Notes: generated by a model not told the origin, from the letters alone. A DNA stretch of 44,426 bases from Nitrososphaerota archaeon (GCA_021323705.1 JAJPKL010000016.1:1-44426), one strand, 5' to 3'; positions 16,083-24,613 are shown, counted from the first letter of the stretch. A program made the numbers and translations.

Positions 16083-16571
16083 TTATTGTACTTGAACTTG
16101 GGTGGTCTTTGGCTTTGGGGTTGGATTCAGCTTGGGTACTTCGATGGTTAGAATTCCGTTGTTGAGTTTTGCCTTTGCCTTTGAAGAGTCTACCTTTTCT
16201 GGAAGTGGGAGGGTTCTGTGATAAGACAAGTATTTGCGTTCTTTTCTTACGTAGTTCTTCTTTTTTTCTTCTTCACGCTCTTTGTGCTCTGCAGATATTT
16301 CGAGCGTGCTGTCTGAGACGTCTAGTTTGATCTCCTCTTTTGAAACTCCAGGCATGTCTGCATTTATGACGTATCTATCTCCCTCGTCTGCAACATCACA
16401 AGAAAGCGTTGAGACGACCAATGGTGGTATTGCAAGAACAGGCAGCGATGAAAAGGATCTCTCAAAGTCTCTTCGCATGTTATCAAATATTCTGTCCAGG
16501 TCAGTCAACCCTTGACGCCAGAATGGAATCACTTGATGTTCAGATATGTCTGGTTTTTTGGCTTTATCCAT
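16083..16571 (-). CDS. Small heat-shock protein Hsp20, copy 1
   Basis: ATP-independent holdase of 162 residues. The alpha-crystallin domain runs from about residue 50 to 150 (SCDVADEGDRYVINADMPGV, LPLPEKVDSSKAKAKLNNGIL) and contains the conserved NNGILTIEVPK; a flexible N-terminal arm includes WRQGLTDLDRIFDNMRR. The C-terminus ends in Lys/Thr/Pro/Gln-rich sequence without a clear IXI. It is divergent from a UspA gene, each with its own palindrome in the same 137-nt spacer. A second Hsp20 is at 41708. Confidence 0.93.
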   Translation of the reverse strand: MDKAKKPDISEHQVIPFWRQGLTDLDRIFDNMRRDFERSFSSLPVLAIPPLVVSTLSCDVADEGDRYVINADMPGVSKEEIKLDVSDSTLEISAEHKEREEEKKKNYVRKERKYLSYHRTLPLPEKVDSSKAKAKLNNGILTIEVPKLNPTPKPKTTQVQVQ

Positions 16572-16612
16572 AGAAACTGTATTTATAAAAATAATTTAAC
16601 AACATGTCGCAA

Positions 16613-16630
16613 ATTATCAATTTTGATAAT
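16613..16630 (-). promoter_or_regulatory. TATCA-N4-TGATA box, perfect 8-bp palindrome (Hsp20)
   Basis: ATTATCAA-TT-TTGATAAT, the strongest copy in the window. The 14-bp core (16615-16628) is 43 nt before the Hsp20 start at 16571. Confidence 0.8.
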
Positions 16631-16651
16631 CTGATGGAGATACGTACTTGG

Positions 16652-16665
16652 TATCAGGACTGAAA
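16652..16665 (+). promoter_or_regulatory. TATCA-N4-TGATA box (UspA at 16709)
   Basis: TATCA-GGAC-TGAAA, one mismatch, 43 nt before ATG 16709. The TATA TTTTAAGTAT at 16678-16687 lies between. I found this copy by looking where the spacing predicted it. Confidence 0.7.
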
Positions 16666-16708
16666 TTGAGGAATTGGTTTTAAGTATTATGACAAACATA
16701 ATGCACGC

Positions 16709-17182
16709 ATGGACAAGGAAATAAAATTTGAAAAAATTTTGGTGCCAACAGATGGTTCAAAGTTTGCAAGAAAGGCTCTCTCTCATGCAATAAAGATAGG
16801 AAAAAGATTTGGATCGAAGATTCATGTGATTACGGTAGTCGATCCTGAAGAGTTTCCGCCTGGGATGCTGCTTGGCTTGTTACAGAAAGACAAGTTACTC
16901 CAGGAATCTATTGCAAAGTTTATGGCAGCCGTGAAAACTCAGGCAAGAAGAGAGGTCCTAGCGGAGGCGGCAATTTGCAAATCTGAAGGTGTGGAGGCAA
17001 GTTATGATATTCTATCTGGAAAACCAGTTGAGATGATACTAAAGTATGCCAACGGGAAAAAAATAGATTTGATAGTAATAGGCAGCCAAGGTCTGCGTGG
17101 CTTGAATAAATTAAAGATTCTTGGAAGTGTGAGTCGAAAGGTGTCAGAGCTTGCTCCCTGCGCAGTGATGATAGTGCATTAA
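16709..17182 (+). CDS. Universal stress protein (UspA family)
   Basis: UspA domain protein of 157 residues with the N-terminal ILVPTDGSKFARKAL and the ATP-loop GSQGLRGLNKLKILGSVSRK. It is slightly longer than the neighbours because of a helix around residues 48-75 (LLGLLQKDKLLQESIAKFM). ATP binding is expected. The centre of the TATA box is 26 nt before the ATG, so the mRNA is leaderless. Its promoter shares a spacer with the divergent Hsp20. Confidence 0.92.
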   Translation: MDKEIKFEKILVPTDGSKFARKALSHAIKIGKRFGSKIHVITVVDPEEFPPGMLLGLLQKDKLLQESIAKFMAAVKTQARREVLAEAAICKSEGVEASYDILSGKPVEMILKYANGKKIDLIVIGSQGLRGLNKLKILGSVSRKVSELAPCAVMIVH

Positions 17183-17226
17183 ATCTACTTATAATGAAAC
17201 GGCACATCAGAGAGACTGAAAATTTG

Positions 17227-17242
17227 TTATCATAGATGATAA
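17227..17242 (+). promoter_or_regulatory. TATCA-N4-TGATA box, perfect (alcohol dehydrogenase)
   Basis: TTATCAT-AG-ATGATAA, a perfect 7-bp inverted repeat; core 17228-17241 is 43 nt before ATG 17285, with TTTAATACG as TATA at about 17258. Confidence 0.8.
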
Positions 17243-17284
17243 TTTGGACCTGAGTTTAATACGATTACACCCAAAAACAAGGTG

Positions 17285-18316
17285 ATGAAAGCTGCAAGAC
17301 TACACAGATACAACGAGTCACTGCAACTAGACGAGATAGACTTTCCAAAACCCACGGGAGAAAGTGTTGTTGTCAAAGTGGGTGCAGCCGGCGTATGCCA
17401 CAGTGATATTCATTTCATGCATGGAGAATGGAAAGATGCACTGCCGGTTAAACTGCCTCTAACCGTTGGACATGAAACGGCAGGGTACGTTGAAGAGGTT
17501 GGCGATTCTGTACGAGGTCTGGCAAAGGGTGACGTCGTTGCCGTATTTGGAGGATGGGGGTGTGGAGTTTGTCAGGCATGTAAGGGAGGAGACGAACAGC
17601 TATGTGTATCTCCAAACTGGCCAGGACTTTCACAGTATGACGGAGGATATGCAGAATACATACATGTTCCGACATATCGGTTTCTTGTAAAGGCAAAAGG
17701 ATTGGACCCAAAGTATGTTGCTCCGTTAACCGATGCCGGGCTTACGCCATATAGAGCAGTAAAGAAGGTTCGACATTTGCTAAACCCAAATAGTTTTACA
17801 TTGTTGTTTGGAGTGGGCGGTCTTGGTTGCTATGCGATACAATATCTGAAATTATTGTCTCCAACAAATGTAATTACTGTAGTAAGAAGCGAGACCAAGG
17901 CAAAACTTGCAAAAGAGATGGGTTCTGACTATGTTATCAATTCAAAAGGTGAAGACGTTATATCGTCAATTAAAAAAATAACCGAAAACCAAGGAATTGA
18001 TGTGGTCTTGGATATCGTATCATCTAAGGAAACTTTGGATATGGGGATTGCAAGTTTGAGAAAGAAGGGAATCTTGGTGATTGTGGGGCTTATGGGAAGT
18101 TCTTTTAGCGTACCAATAATGTCATCGGTGGTAAACGAGTACAGTGTAATCGGTTCTCTATGGGGCAACTATAATGAACTTGCCGAAGTATTAAGTCTGG
18201 CAAGTACAAAGAAACTCAAGACACCAATCAATCAATTCAGATTAAATGAAGTTGGCAAAGCCATCGAATCCTTGGAAGCAGGAAAGATCCAAGGAAGAGC
18301 CATTCTGGTACCATAA
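17285..18316 (+). CDS. Zinc-dependent alcohol dehydrogenase (MDR family)
   Basis: Medium-chain dehydrogenase/reductase of 343 residues that likely interconverts an alcohol and aldehyde with NAD(P). Catalytic zinc ligands sit in GVCHSD (Cys near residue 37) and GHETAGYVEEVG; four structural-zinc cysteines lie in GWGCGVCQACKGGDEQLC; the Rossmann motif is GVGGLGCYAIQ near residue 180. A GTG one codon upstream is possible, but ATG 17285 fits the TATA spacing of 27 nt. The regulon box makes it a stress-regulon gene. The physiological substrate is unknown. Confidence 0.93.
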   Translation: MKAARLHRYNESLQLDEIDFPKPTGESVVVKVGAAGVCHSDIHFMHGEWKDALPVKLPLTVGHETAGYVEEVGDSVRGLAKGDVVAVFGGWGCGVCQACKGGDEQLCVSPNWPGLSQYDGGYAEYIHVPTYRFLVKAKGLDPKYVAPLTDAGLTPYRAVKKVRHLLNPNSFTLLFGVGGLGCYAIQYLKLLSPTNVITVVRSETKAKLAKEMGSDYVINSKGEDVISSIKKITENQGIDVVLDIVSSKETLDMGIASLRKKGILVIVGLMGSSFSVPIMSSVVNEYSVIGSLWGNYNELAEVLSLASTKKLKTPINQFRLNEVGKAIESLEAGKIQGRAILVP

Positions 18317-18360
18317 ATATTGAGTTTGATTGGATGACGAGCGCATAAGGGGATGGTAGG

Positions 18361-18483
18361 ATGTCGAAATCTGATGCGCTCGTTACTTCCTGTAATACAT
18401 ATATGGACTTAACCAGTTCGTTGATTATCAACATTGAAAACAAGATTAGTCAATTCTTGGATTTTATTAAAATCAAGATTTAA
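18361..18483 (+). CDS. Possible 40-residue ORF of doubtful coding value
   Basis: An ATG frame of 40 codons within the 447-bp gap after the alcohol dehydrogenase. The product (MSKSDALVTSCNTYMDL..., ending in an amphipathic ISQFLDFIKIKI) is not recognised. GGTAGG just upstream could act as a weak ribosome site, but no TATA box lies at the usual distance. A box-like TATCA-ACAT-TGAAA at 18426-18439 falls inside it, arguing against coding. Confidence 0.2.
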   Translation: MSKSDALVTSCNTYMDLTSSLIINIENKISQFLDFIKIKI

Positions 18484-18515
18484 CCTCTTGTTATCTTAAC
18501 TATTATTACGATAAA

Positions 18516-18585
18516 TGACGGAAACGTGTTAAACGTTACATACCGAAGTACATACGTACAGGGTCAATACCCCGCGTTTCCGTCA
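18516..18585. other. 70-nt element closed by a 13-bp inverted repeat, candidate structured RNA
   Basis: TGACGGAAACGTG (18516-18528) pairs with CGCGTTTCCGTCA (18573-18585) over 13 positions, with one G-T. The 44 nt between contain GTAC-ATAC-GTAC (18548-18559) and GGGT-CAAT-ACCC (18561-18572), so a branched fold is possible. It has higher GC than its AT-rich surroundings. Nothing in the 18317-18763 gap explains it. Strand cannot be decided; no poly-T tract follows on either side. A mobile mini-element is an alternative, but I see no target duplication. Confidence 0.5.
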
Positions 18586-18706
18586 ATAGTATGTTCTTAC
18601 CAAGTTATATAACAACAAATCACGATTACCAGAAATGAAAATGATATCTCATCCTTAATGTAGACAAATGTTTTCTATTTCTCAAATCTTAATGTAAAGG
18701 TTGCAA

Positions 18707-18720
18707 AACCACTGCTGATA
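18707..18720 (+). promoter_or_regulatory. TATCA-N4-TGATA box (degenerate CBS gene)
   Basis: AACCA-CTGC-TGATA, two mismatches in one half-site, 43 nt before GTG 18764. GTAAATATA near 18737 is the TATA. The same AACCA half-site occurs upstream of the first small RNA. Confidence 0.5.
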
Positions 18721-18763
18721 ATTATATGCGGTGTAAATATACTCATTTTTAAAACATAGATCG

Positions 18764-19612
18764 GTGAGAAAAAGCAATCCTTCACATGATATTCAAAAAG
18801 CGATGCCAATTTCCCAATATGCTCTGAAGGATCTTTTGCAAAATTCACTATTATCTTCTCCTGTAGTGAGCGTATCTACGGAAGATCTAGTTGCAGAAGC
18901 TGCCAACCTTCTTCCCCATCACTTGGAAACGTTTACTGATTCATTGGTAGTAGTTCGCGACGAAAAACCGGTGGGAATAGTGGGTGGCGTGGAAATTCTT
19001 GAAGGAGTACTGAAAAATCCAAGCGCGGATTTTTTTAGAAAAACTCGAATAAAAGAAATAATGTGTACTAAACTTATCACACTCAAAAATGATGCGACAC
19101 TTGGCCATCTTCTCAATTTGTGGAAGGATACAGGCAGGGCTTTTGCAATAATGCCGAACAAATATCACGGCTACTCTGCGATCTCAGCGAGGAGGCTTCT
19201 TGAGGTAGGAATGTCATGCAAGACAAAACTTACAGTTAGAGACGTATCAAAGAGAAAAATACTGACCTTTAGAAAAGATCAAACAATAAAAGAAATAATT
19301 GAATCCATGTTTGAGAACAAGACTCGCAAGCTAATTTTGGAAGGAACATCGAACTTCATAAGTGACAGAATAATCATACAAAAAATATCTCGGGAATTAA
19401 ATTGTTTACAATGTGAAGGTGATTTCTTGATAATGAAAGGAAGTACATTTCAATTAGATGGAGCTAAAAAGGTTTCTAATGATACTACACTAGAAGAGGG
19501 ATGCAAATTATTGTATGGAATGCAGTCTCCATATCTACTTCTTTCAGACGGAGTTGTAACTCCCTGGGATGTTATAATGAGTCTAGATTCAGAAGATATC
19601 AAACATAATTGA
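18764..19612 (+). CDS. Divergent CBS-domain-like protein, 282 residues
   Basis: Protein with four weakly conserved CBS-like repeats (for example SPVVSVSTEDLVAEAANLL, DEKPVGIVGGVEILEGV, KILTFRKDQTIKEIIESMF). Several usual GIVT(E/S)D elements are eroded, and the C-terminal pair is barely recognisable, so ligand binding may have changed. The start is GTG 18764: a TATA-like GTAAATATA is 26-27 nt and the regulon box 43 nt upstream. ATG 18803 is an alternative but has no matching promoter. It stands alone, preceded by a 447-bp gap. Confidence 0.72.
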   Translation: MRKSNPSHDIQKAMPISQYALKDLLQNSLLSSPVVSVSTEDLVAEAANLLPHHLETFTDSLVVVRDEKPVGIVGGVEILEGVLKNPSADFFRKTRIKEIMCTKLITLKNDATLGHLLNLWKDTGRAFAIMPNKYHGYSAISARRLLEVGMSCKTKLTVRDVSKRKILTFRKDQTIKEIIESMFENKTRKLILEGTSNFISDRIIIQKISRELNCLQCEGDFLIMKGSTFQLDGAKKVSNDTTLEEGCKLLYGMQSPYLLLSDGVVTPWDVIMSLDSEDIKHN

Positions 19613-19772
19613 AAAATCATTAAAAAATAATCATAGGGCTAAAGTCCGGTATTATTGCTTGCCTCATTTGTTAAACTGCTAGAGGAGGAGCGTCATTTTG
19701 GATTTAAAGGAAACATGGGTAAGACAGGTTGGTCTCATTCATAAGGCCTTTACTTGTAAAACTAATAGAAGA

Positions 19773-20210
19773 TTAGGATTGATTTAATCGAAGCAAAATT
19801 TGTTGACACACCTTTCTCATTTCTGAATCAGAACCTATGCTGCATAGGCGAGCAATATCGGTTGTTGTGACAATCCCTACCAGCTTGTTATCATGCACCA
19901 CAGGCATTTTTTGAACTCTCTTAAGCTTCATGGCTTCTGCCAACTCCCAAATGGTAGTATCAGGTTCTACCGAAATTAGGGGTGATGACATTGTATCTCT
20001 TACAAGTGTTGACGCCGGTTTTTCGCCTGCAACCATCTTCCTCACAAAATCTCTTTCTGTAATTATTCCAACAGGGATTTCTCTTTCCGTAACTACTAGG
20101 CAGCCGATTCCTTTATCATTCATTTTCTTGGCAGCGTTAATCATGGTAGAGGATGAATCTATTGTAATTACTTGCTCTTTCATTATGTCACTTACAAAAT
20201 ATTCATCCAT
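19773..20210 (-). CDS. Single CBS-pair protein
   Basis: Two-CBS protein of 145 residues (DIMKEQVITIDSSSTMINAA, IPVGIITERDFVRKMV, MSSPLISVEPDTTIWELAEA, LVGIVTTTDIARLCS), ending in a short helix. It resembles many archaeal free-standing CBS pairs that bind AMP/ATP. A longer frame extends to 20258, but ATG 20210 (MDEYFV) is chosen because TTTTTAAG is 26 nt and a regulon box 42 nt upstream; 20219 is a close alternative. It is divergent from a small secreted protein. Confidence 0.87.
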   Translation of the reverse strand: MDEYFVSDIMKEQVITIDSSSTMINAAKKMNDKGIGCLVVTEREIPVGIITERDFVRKMVAGEKPASTLVRDTMSSPLISVEPDTTIWELAEAMKLKRVQKMPVVHDNKLVGIVTTTDIARLCSIGSDSEMRKVCQQILLRLNQS

Positions 20211-20252
20211 TGTTTTCATTACAAAACTCACGCTTAAAAACTCGGTTTTAAT

Positions 20253-20266
20253 TATCATCGATGGAA
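20253..20266 (-). promoter_or_regulatory. TATCA-N4-TGATA box, weak copy (CBS at 20210)
   Basis: TATCA-TCGA-TGGAA, first half-site perfect and two mismatches in the second, 42 nt before ATG 20210. A second weak copy, TCTCA-AAGT-TGGTA at 20276-20289, lies 44 nt before the divergent gene at 20334. Confidence 0.45.
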
Positions 20267-20333
20267 ACAGATGATTCTCAAAGTTGGTAAACGAGTCTTA
20301 CTTTAAAGTAATCTATTGGCGTTTATTCATACG

Positions 20334-20525
20334 ATGAAAACAGAACTAGTATTTATGTTGGCAATATTGGCTGCCTCGGCATTTGTAACAAGTGCATATG
20401 CTACAGGTTCAAGTGATTGGGACATTGACAACGACTATGCTCATATTCATGCCACCGCTGGGCATTCACCTGAAAAAATTTGTGGAGACCACATATGCAA
20501 GCCAGGGGAAAAATACAACCCATGA
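20334..20525 (+). CDS. Small secreted protein with CGDxxCxPGE motif
   Basis: Sixty-three-residue protein with a signal peptide (MKTELVFMLAILAASAFVTS, cleavage after AYA) and a short mature part ending in ICGDHICKPGEKYNP. The CGD-x2-C-x-PGE segment recurs, to my memory, in thaumarchaeal exported proteins; its two cysteines could form a disulfide or bind metal together with the histidines of YAHIHATAGH. ATG 20334 is preferred over TTG 20316 because TTTAAA lies about 28 nt upstream and because it gives a normal signal peptide. Function unknown. Confidence 0.7.
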   Translation: MKTELVFMLAILAASAFVTSAYATGSSDWDIDNDYAHIHATAGHSPEKICGDHICKPGEKYNP

Positions 20526-20698
20526 TCAAAAAATTTGATTTTGTTTTTGATGTTTAGGCCAAATCAGATATTTTTAGCAAATCAAAATCACTTTAGAATT
20601 TTATCAACAAGAAATCTTATCCTATGTTCTCTACCGACTTATCCTACAGGTAAATCCAAGAAAAACAAGCTACGGAAGATATTCGTGTGAGAGTAAAA

Positions 20699-22021
20699 CT
20701 ATGGTTTCTTTATGTTGGAGTTTGGAATGCACAAATCAAAATCGCGTGTCTCTGGATTAAGTTTGAGACCTATCATAACAAGTATGCATCCTATGATTAG
20801 ATTTATGCCAAAGAGTATGGGCTGTAACTGAGTTGATCGAAAACTTGACTCCACTGCCACCAATGGAGCCCAAGCTCCGATGATAAGCCCAGCATTGAAG
20901 ACAAAACCTGATGATGTATTTCTTATCTCAGTTGGAAATCTCTCAGACAAAAACGCAGGGATTGGACCAAAACCACTTGTTGCAAACATTATCACAAGGG
21001 AAACATAAATTGCTCTTTCAACAATAGTTGAGGCGTTATACAGTCCTACAAGTAAGGGAATTGCAAATATTATTGTCAGAGCTGCAAAGATTCCTATGGA
21101 GCGTATCCTGCCTATCTTTTGGCTCAGCCACCCAGAAAAGATATACCCAATCATTGACAAAAAGGTGGCCGATATCATTATCATTGCAGTCTCCGATTCT
21201 TCAAGATGGATATACTGCGCAAGGAATGTTGGCATAAATCCAATAGATGCGTAATACGAATACATCAACCCGCTCGTTATAATCAGTGACAAGAAGAAAC
21301 GTTTTCTGTTAAAACCAGATACAACTTTTTTTAACGGTGCTTTTTCTAATTCTTGTCTTTCTAACTTTTCCTTCCATACTTCGGACTCGTTCATTTTGAG
21401 GCGAAGCACCAGTGCAAGCATACTTGGAGCTATTCCTGTGAAAAACATTACGCGCCATCCCGTATCAAGAAATGACTTGTCGTGGTAAAGATTTGAGACA
21501 GCGCCAAAGATTATTGATGCGATAAGAAATCCAAACGGAAACCCGCTTTGTATAAAGCCAGATACAATTCCCCTAGAAGATTTGGGAACCGATTCCATAG
21601 ATATGACTGCGTCACTGCCCCACTCCCCTCCTGCAAAAAGTCCTTGCAAAATTCTCAATACAATCAAAAGCAACGGTGAGATAATTCCGACTGCTTGCCA
21701 CGTGGGAAGGAGACCTGTTGCAAAGGTGGCAATAGAAAATCCTGTGATGGTAATGAGCATAGCTTTCTTTCTGCCTACCTTGTCCCCAAAAGTGCCAAAC
21801 AAACCTCCCCCAAGTGGCCTTACTATGAGAGTCACTGCATAGGTAGCAAAGGTGGCAAGAAGGCCAAGTCTTTGGTCACTTGTGGGAAAAAATAACTGGC
21901 TTACAGATGATATGACAAACAGCATTAAAACTAGGTCGTAGCCATCAAGTGCCCACCCTAACCATGAACCAAAGACGATAATCTTTGCAGACTTGGAAAG
22001 GTTTGCAAATTGAGACATCAC
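20699..22021 (-). CDS. MFS transporter, metabolite:H+ symporter type
   Basis: Permease of 440 residues with 12 predicted membrane helices. Signatures of the metabolite:H+ symporter group are LGWALDGYDLVLMLF in helix 1, RPLGGGLFGTFGDKVGRKKAM in the helix 2-3 loop, and GLFAGGEWGSDAVISMESVP. Family members carry organic acids, proline/betaine or similar small solutes with protons. Which one applies here is not evident. Two adjacent ATGs (22021, 22018) could start it. No regulon palindrome was found upstream. It shows no frameshift or truncation. Confidence 0.9.
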   Translation of the reverse strand: MMSQFANLSKSAKIIVFGSWLGWALDGYDLVLMLFVISSVSQLFFPTSDQRLGLLATFATYAVTLIVRPLGGGLFGTFGDKVGRKKAMLITITGFSIATFATGLLPTWQAVGIISPLLLIVLRILQGLFAGGEWGSDAVISMESVPKSSRGIVSGFIQSGFPFGFLIASIIFGAVSNLYHDKSFLDTGWRVMFFTGIAPSMLALVLRLKMNESEVWKEKLERQELEKAPLKKVVSGFNRKRFFLSLIITSGLMYSYYASIGFMPTFLAQYIHLEESETAMIMISATFLSMIGYIFSGWLSQKIGRIRSIGIFAALTIIFAIPLLVGLYNASTIVERAIYVSLVIMFATSGFGPIPAFLSERFPTEIRNTSSGFVFNAGLIIGAWAPLVAVESSFRSTQLQPILFGINLIIGCILVMIGLKLNPETRDFDLCIPNSNIKKP

Positions 22022-22106
22022 AAAAACACATTATCTTGAATTTAGAACTAGGACGAATCTGCAATAAAAAAGAGATCGAAATGACCGTATTGCCATGGGA
22101 CGAACA

Positions 22107-22553
22107 CTATCTAATGACCATCACAGGGCAGTCAGCATGAGTAACCACTGCAGAAGCCACACTTCCAAGTAACGCCTTCTTAAATCCAGTCCTTCCCCTA
22201 GTTCCCATAACTATTAGGTCTGATTTCTTACCTTTTGCATACTTGATAATTTCTTCCGGCACACTTGCATTAGTTTTGATAACCCTTGATTCGAATCTGA
22301 CACCGCTCTTTTCTGCCTTGCTTCTTACAAGGTCTGTCCAATTCTCTGCAATCTCTGCTTGTTTTCGTATGAACTTGGCCAGAGTTGAAGTAGATCCGCG
22401 AAATGCGTCTGTTTGATGGAATTTGACAACTGTCACTGCCAATAGCTTGGCATTTTGCTGCTTTGCCAAAGATACAGCATAATCTGCCGCCTTCTTGGAA
22501 AGATCAGAACCATCTATTGCAATAACAATATTTGTGAACTTTTCATTTGTCAT
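22107..22553 (-). CDS. Universal stress protein (UspA family)
   Basis: UspA protein of 148 residues: N-terminal NIVIAIDGSDLSKKAADYAV, C-terminal ATP loop GTRGRTGFKKALLGSVASAVV and the VMVIR end, so ATP binding is expected. It is divergent from a four-CBS gene, and one perfect palindrome sits exactly between the two promoters, 43 nt from this start and 42 nt from the other. TATTTTATTAAAA lies about 25 nt upstream. Confidence 0.93.
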   Translation of the reverse strand: MTNEKFTNIVIAIDGSDLSKKAADYAVSLAKQQNAKLLAVTVVKFHQTDAFRGSTSTLAKFIRKQAEIAENWTDLVRSKAEKSGVRFESRVIKTNASVPEEIIKYAKGKKSDLIVMGTRGRTGFKKALLGSVASAVVTHADCPVMVIR

Positions 22554-22595
22554 TGGGATGCCTTATGTTCTATTTTATTAAAACCCGGTTGCTGA

Positions 22596-22611
22596 ATATC
22601 ATCTTTGATAT
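22596..22611. promoter_or_regulatory. TATCA-N4-TGATA box serving two divergent genes
   Basis: ATATCA-TCTT-TGATAT. Core 22597-22610 is 43 nt from the UspA start (22553, minus) and 42 nt from the CBS start (22653, plus), so one site can act on both promoters. Confidence 0.8.
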
Positions 22612-22652
22612 CTAGTTACCAAAGTCAAATACCCAAACTTGAAACTATACTC

Positions 22653-23423
22653 ATGAAATTAAAAGATCTTCTTGTAGGCAATTACATGTCAGAATATCCA
22701 ATCTCAGTAAAGCCTGACGTTTCTCTCAAGGAAGTTGTTGACTTTATGGCTGACAAGAGGTTTGCCACATTGATTGTTATGGAAGAAGAGAGTTTAATGC
22801 CTCTTGGAATATTGACAGAAAGAGAGATAGTTCGATATGTTGCCTCCGGTCAAAAAAGCATGGACGAGAGAGCAAGGGATACCACACTGAGACCATTTGT
22901 CTCTGTCACACCAGATACCACTCTGATAGAGGCTGCCAGGCTGATGATAATAAAAAAGTCAAGGGTATTAGTATTTGCTGATGGAGATAAGCTGGTGGGA
23001 ACTATCACAGCATCTGACATGCTCAAGGCACTTCAGGAAACAAAACACGCTCCAAGTTTGGAGAAGGTCATCAGCACCAAAGTCTACCACTGCCCATATG
23101 ATACCACGATACTTGATGTAGCAAAACTGCTTGATGAAAAAAACATTGGAAGTATACTGGTACAAAGAGATTCTTCTTACGGAATATTTACACAGCGAGA
23201 TCTAGTTCGAGTGCTTGCAAAAGGAGTACGTCTAGAAGAAAAAGTAGGACAGTATTCATCATTTCCACTTGTTACTGCAAAAAAAGGAATTCTGGCAAAT
23301 GAGGCCGCAAGCATCATGGCTGCAAAAAACATCAAAAGGTTAGGACTGACAGAAAATAGTTCTATTGTTGGTATTGTTACTGCGAGAGATGTGGTAGATG
23401 CATACCAAATGGCAATGGGCTGA
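22653..23423 (+). CDS. Four-CBS-domain protein
   Basis: Protein of 256 residues consisting of two CBS pairs (MSEYPISVKPDVSLKEVVDF, PLGILTEREIVRYV, LVGTITASDMLKAL, SYGIFTQRDLVRVL, IVGIVTARDVVDAYQ). It is a close relative of the proteins at 25220 and 26054: the three share the LTERE, ITA(S/T)DM, FT(E/Q)RDL and VGIVTARD(V/I)VDA(Y/F) series. Start ATG 22653 was preferred over TTG 22605 because the latter lies inside the palindrome. The M50-CBS protease gene follows after 30 bp and probably shares its transcript. Confidence 0.92.
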   Translation: MKLKDLLVGNYMSEYPISVKPDVSLKEVVDFMADKRFATLIVMEEESLMPLGILTEREIVRYVASGQKSMDERARDTTLRPFVSVTPDTTLIEAARLMIIKKSRVLVFADGDKLVGTITASDMLKALQETKHAPSLEKVISTKVYHCPYDTTILDVAKLLDEKNIGSILVQRDSSYGIFTQRDLVRVLAKGVRLEEKVGQYSSFPLVTAKKGILANEAASIMAAKNIKRLGLTENSSIVGIVTARDVVDAYQMAMG

Positions 23424-23453
23424 TGTCTCTAAATCTGGGATTCTGATACTCTA

Positions 23454-24608
23454 ATGTCTCTTCAACTAGGACATGTCAAAGGAATAAGCATCCGGTTGCA
23501 TTTCACCCTGATAATCACATTTTTTCTCATAGACTGGACACTTTCAGCATATTTTATGCCAGGCTATGTGAAGGGGCTAACATCTGTCCACTATTGGATA
23601 ATGGGCACGGTAGGAACCGGTCTCTTATTTTTCTCAATTCTGTTACATGAACTGTCACATTCTATAGTAGCTACCAGATACAACATTCCTGTCAAAAGCA
23701 TCACACTTTTCATTTTTGGAGGAGTGTCAGATATTGGAAAAGAGCCAGAAGATTTTCATCAAGAATTTAAGATGTCTATAGTAGGTCCACTTACAAGTTT
23801 TGGTATCGCAGCAGTTCTTGGCTTTCTCATGTGGTTCATATCGGGTCTTGATTCAAACAACGTGTTTTATCTGCAAGTAAAGGGCATATTGTTCTATGGT
23901 TCCATTGCAAACCTTGCGCTTGGCGTATTCAATCTAATTCCTGCATTTCCTATGGATGGAGGGCGAGTCTTAAGGGCTGCCCTGGTCAGATGGAAAAAGG
24001 ATTATCACGAAGCAACAAAGATTGCAACAACCGTTGGAATAATGATATCATACGTGTTCATGGGATTTGGTTTTGTGTATCTCTTGAGAGGAGACTTTGT
24101 GGGTGGTGTGTGGATAGTTCTGGTTGGGTGGTTTCTGCATGCTGGCGCCCAGTCTTACATGTCTCAGTTTGAGCTTACTAATGCGCTCAAGGGGATAATT
24201 GCAAGCAGCATTATGAATACAAAGATAATATCAGTTAGCCAAGATGAACCGATAGATCTTGTTTTAAAAAATTATTTTGCCCCTAGCATGAAAAGCGAGC
24301 TTCCTGTGGTAGACAGGGAAGGTCGTCTGATAGGCATGATTACTTTGAGGGAGATACTAAGTGTACCTGAAAACCGAAGGGAGGTCATAAAAGTGAAAAA
24401 TATCATGTTCTTGCCTAATCATTTAGCAATTGTATTGCCCGATACTGAATTGGAAAAGGCCCTTATGAAAATGGTCCAAAAGCGAGTAGGGAAAATCTTT
24501 GTATGTGATAAAGACGGAATGTTGTTAGGCGTAATCAGCAAAACTGATATCATAGAGTTGGCAGGAGAGCGCCAAAGATATTTCCAAACTATGAAGAAAA
24601 TTTCGTAA
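23454..24608 (+). CDS. Site-2 protease (M50 metallopeptidase) with C-terminal CBS pair
   Basis: Intramembrane zinc protease of 384 residues. The first 230 residues hold about six membrane helices with zinc motif HELSH at residues 65-69 and the second ligand motif FPMDGGR near 165. A CBS pair follows (about 245-365: MNTKIISVSQDEPIDLVLKN, LIGMITLREIL, LLGVISKTDIIELA). Such proteases cleave membrane-bound regulators, and the CBS pair would let nucleotide status control cleavage (inference). No substrate is evident nearby. It follows a CBS gene by 30 bp in the same direction. Confidence 0.93.
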   Translation: MSLQLGHVKGISIRLHFTLIITFFLIDWTLSAYFMPGYVKGLTSVHYWIMGTVGTGLLFFSILLHELSHSIVATRYNIPVKSITLFIFGGVSDIGKEPEDFHQEFKMSIVGPLTSFGIAAVLGFLMWFISGLDSNNVFYLQVKGILFYGSIANLALGVFNLIPAFPMDGGRVLRAALVRWKKDYHEATKIATTVGIMISYVFMGFGFVYLLRGDFVGGVWIVLVGWFLHAGAQSYMSQFELTNALKGIIASSIMNTKIISVSQDEPIDLVLKNYFAPSMKSELPVVDREGRLIGMITLREILSVPENRREVIKVKNIMFLPNHLAIVLPDTELEKALMKMVQKRVGKIFVCDKDGMLLGVISKTDIIELAGERQRYFQTMKKIS

Positions 24609-24613
24609 TAGAT

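Noticed and set aside
18516-18585. Mini-transposon (MITE) interpretation
   Set aside because: The inverted repeat would fit, but flanks ATAAA and ATAGT give no clear target duplication and no other copy was noticed.
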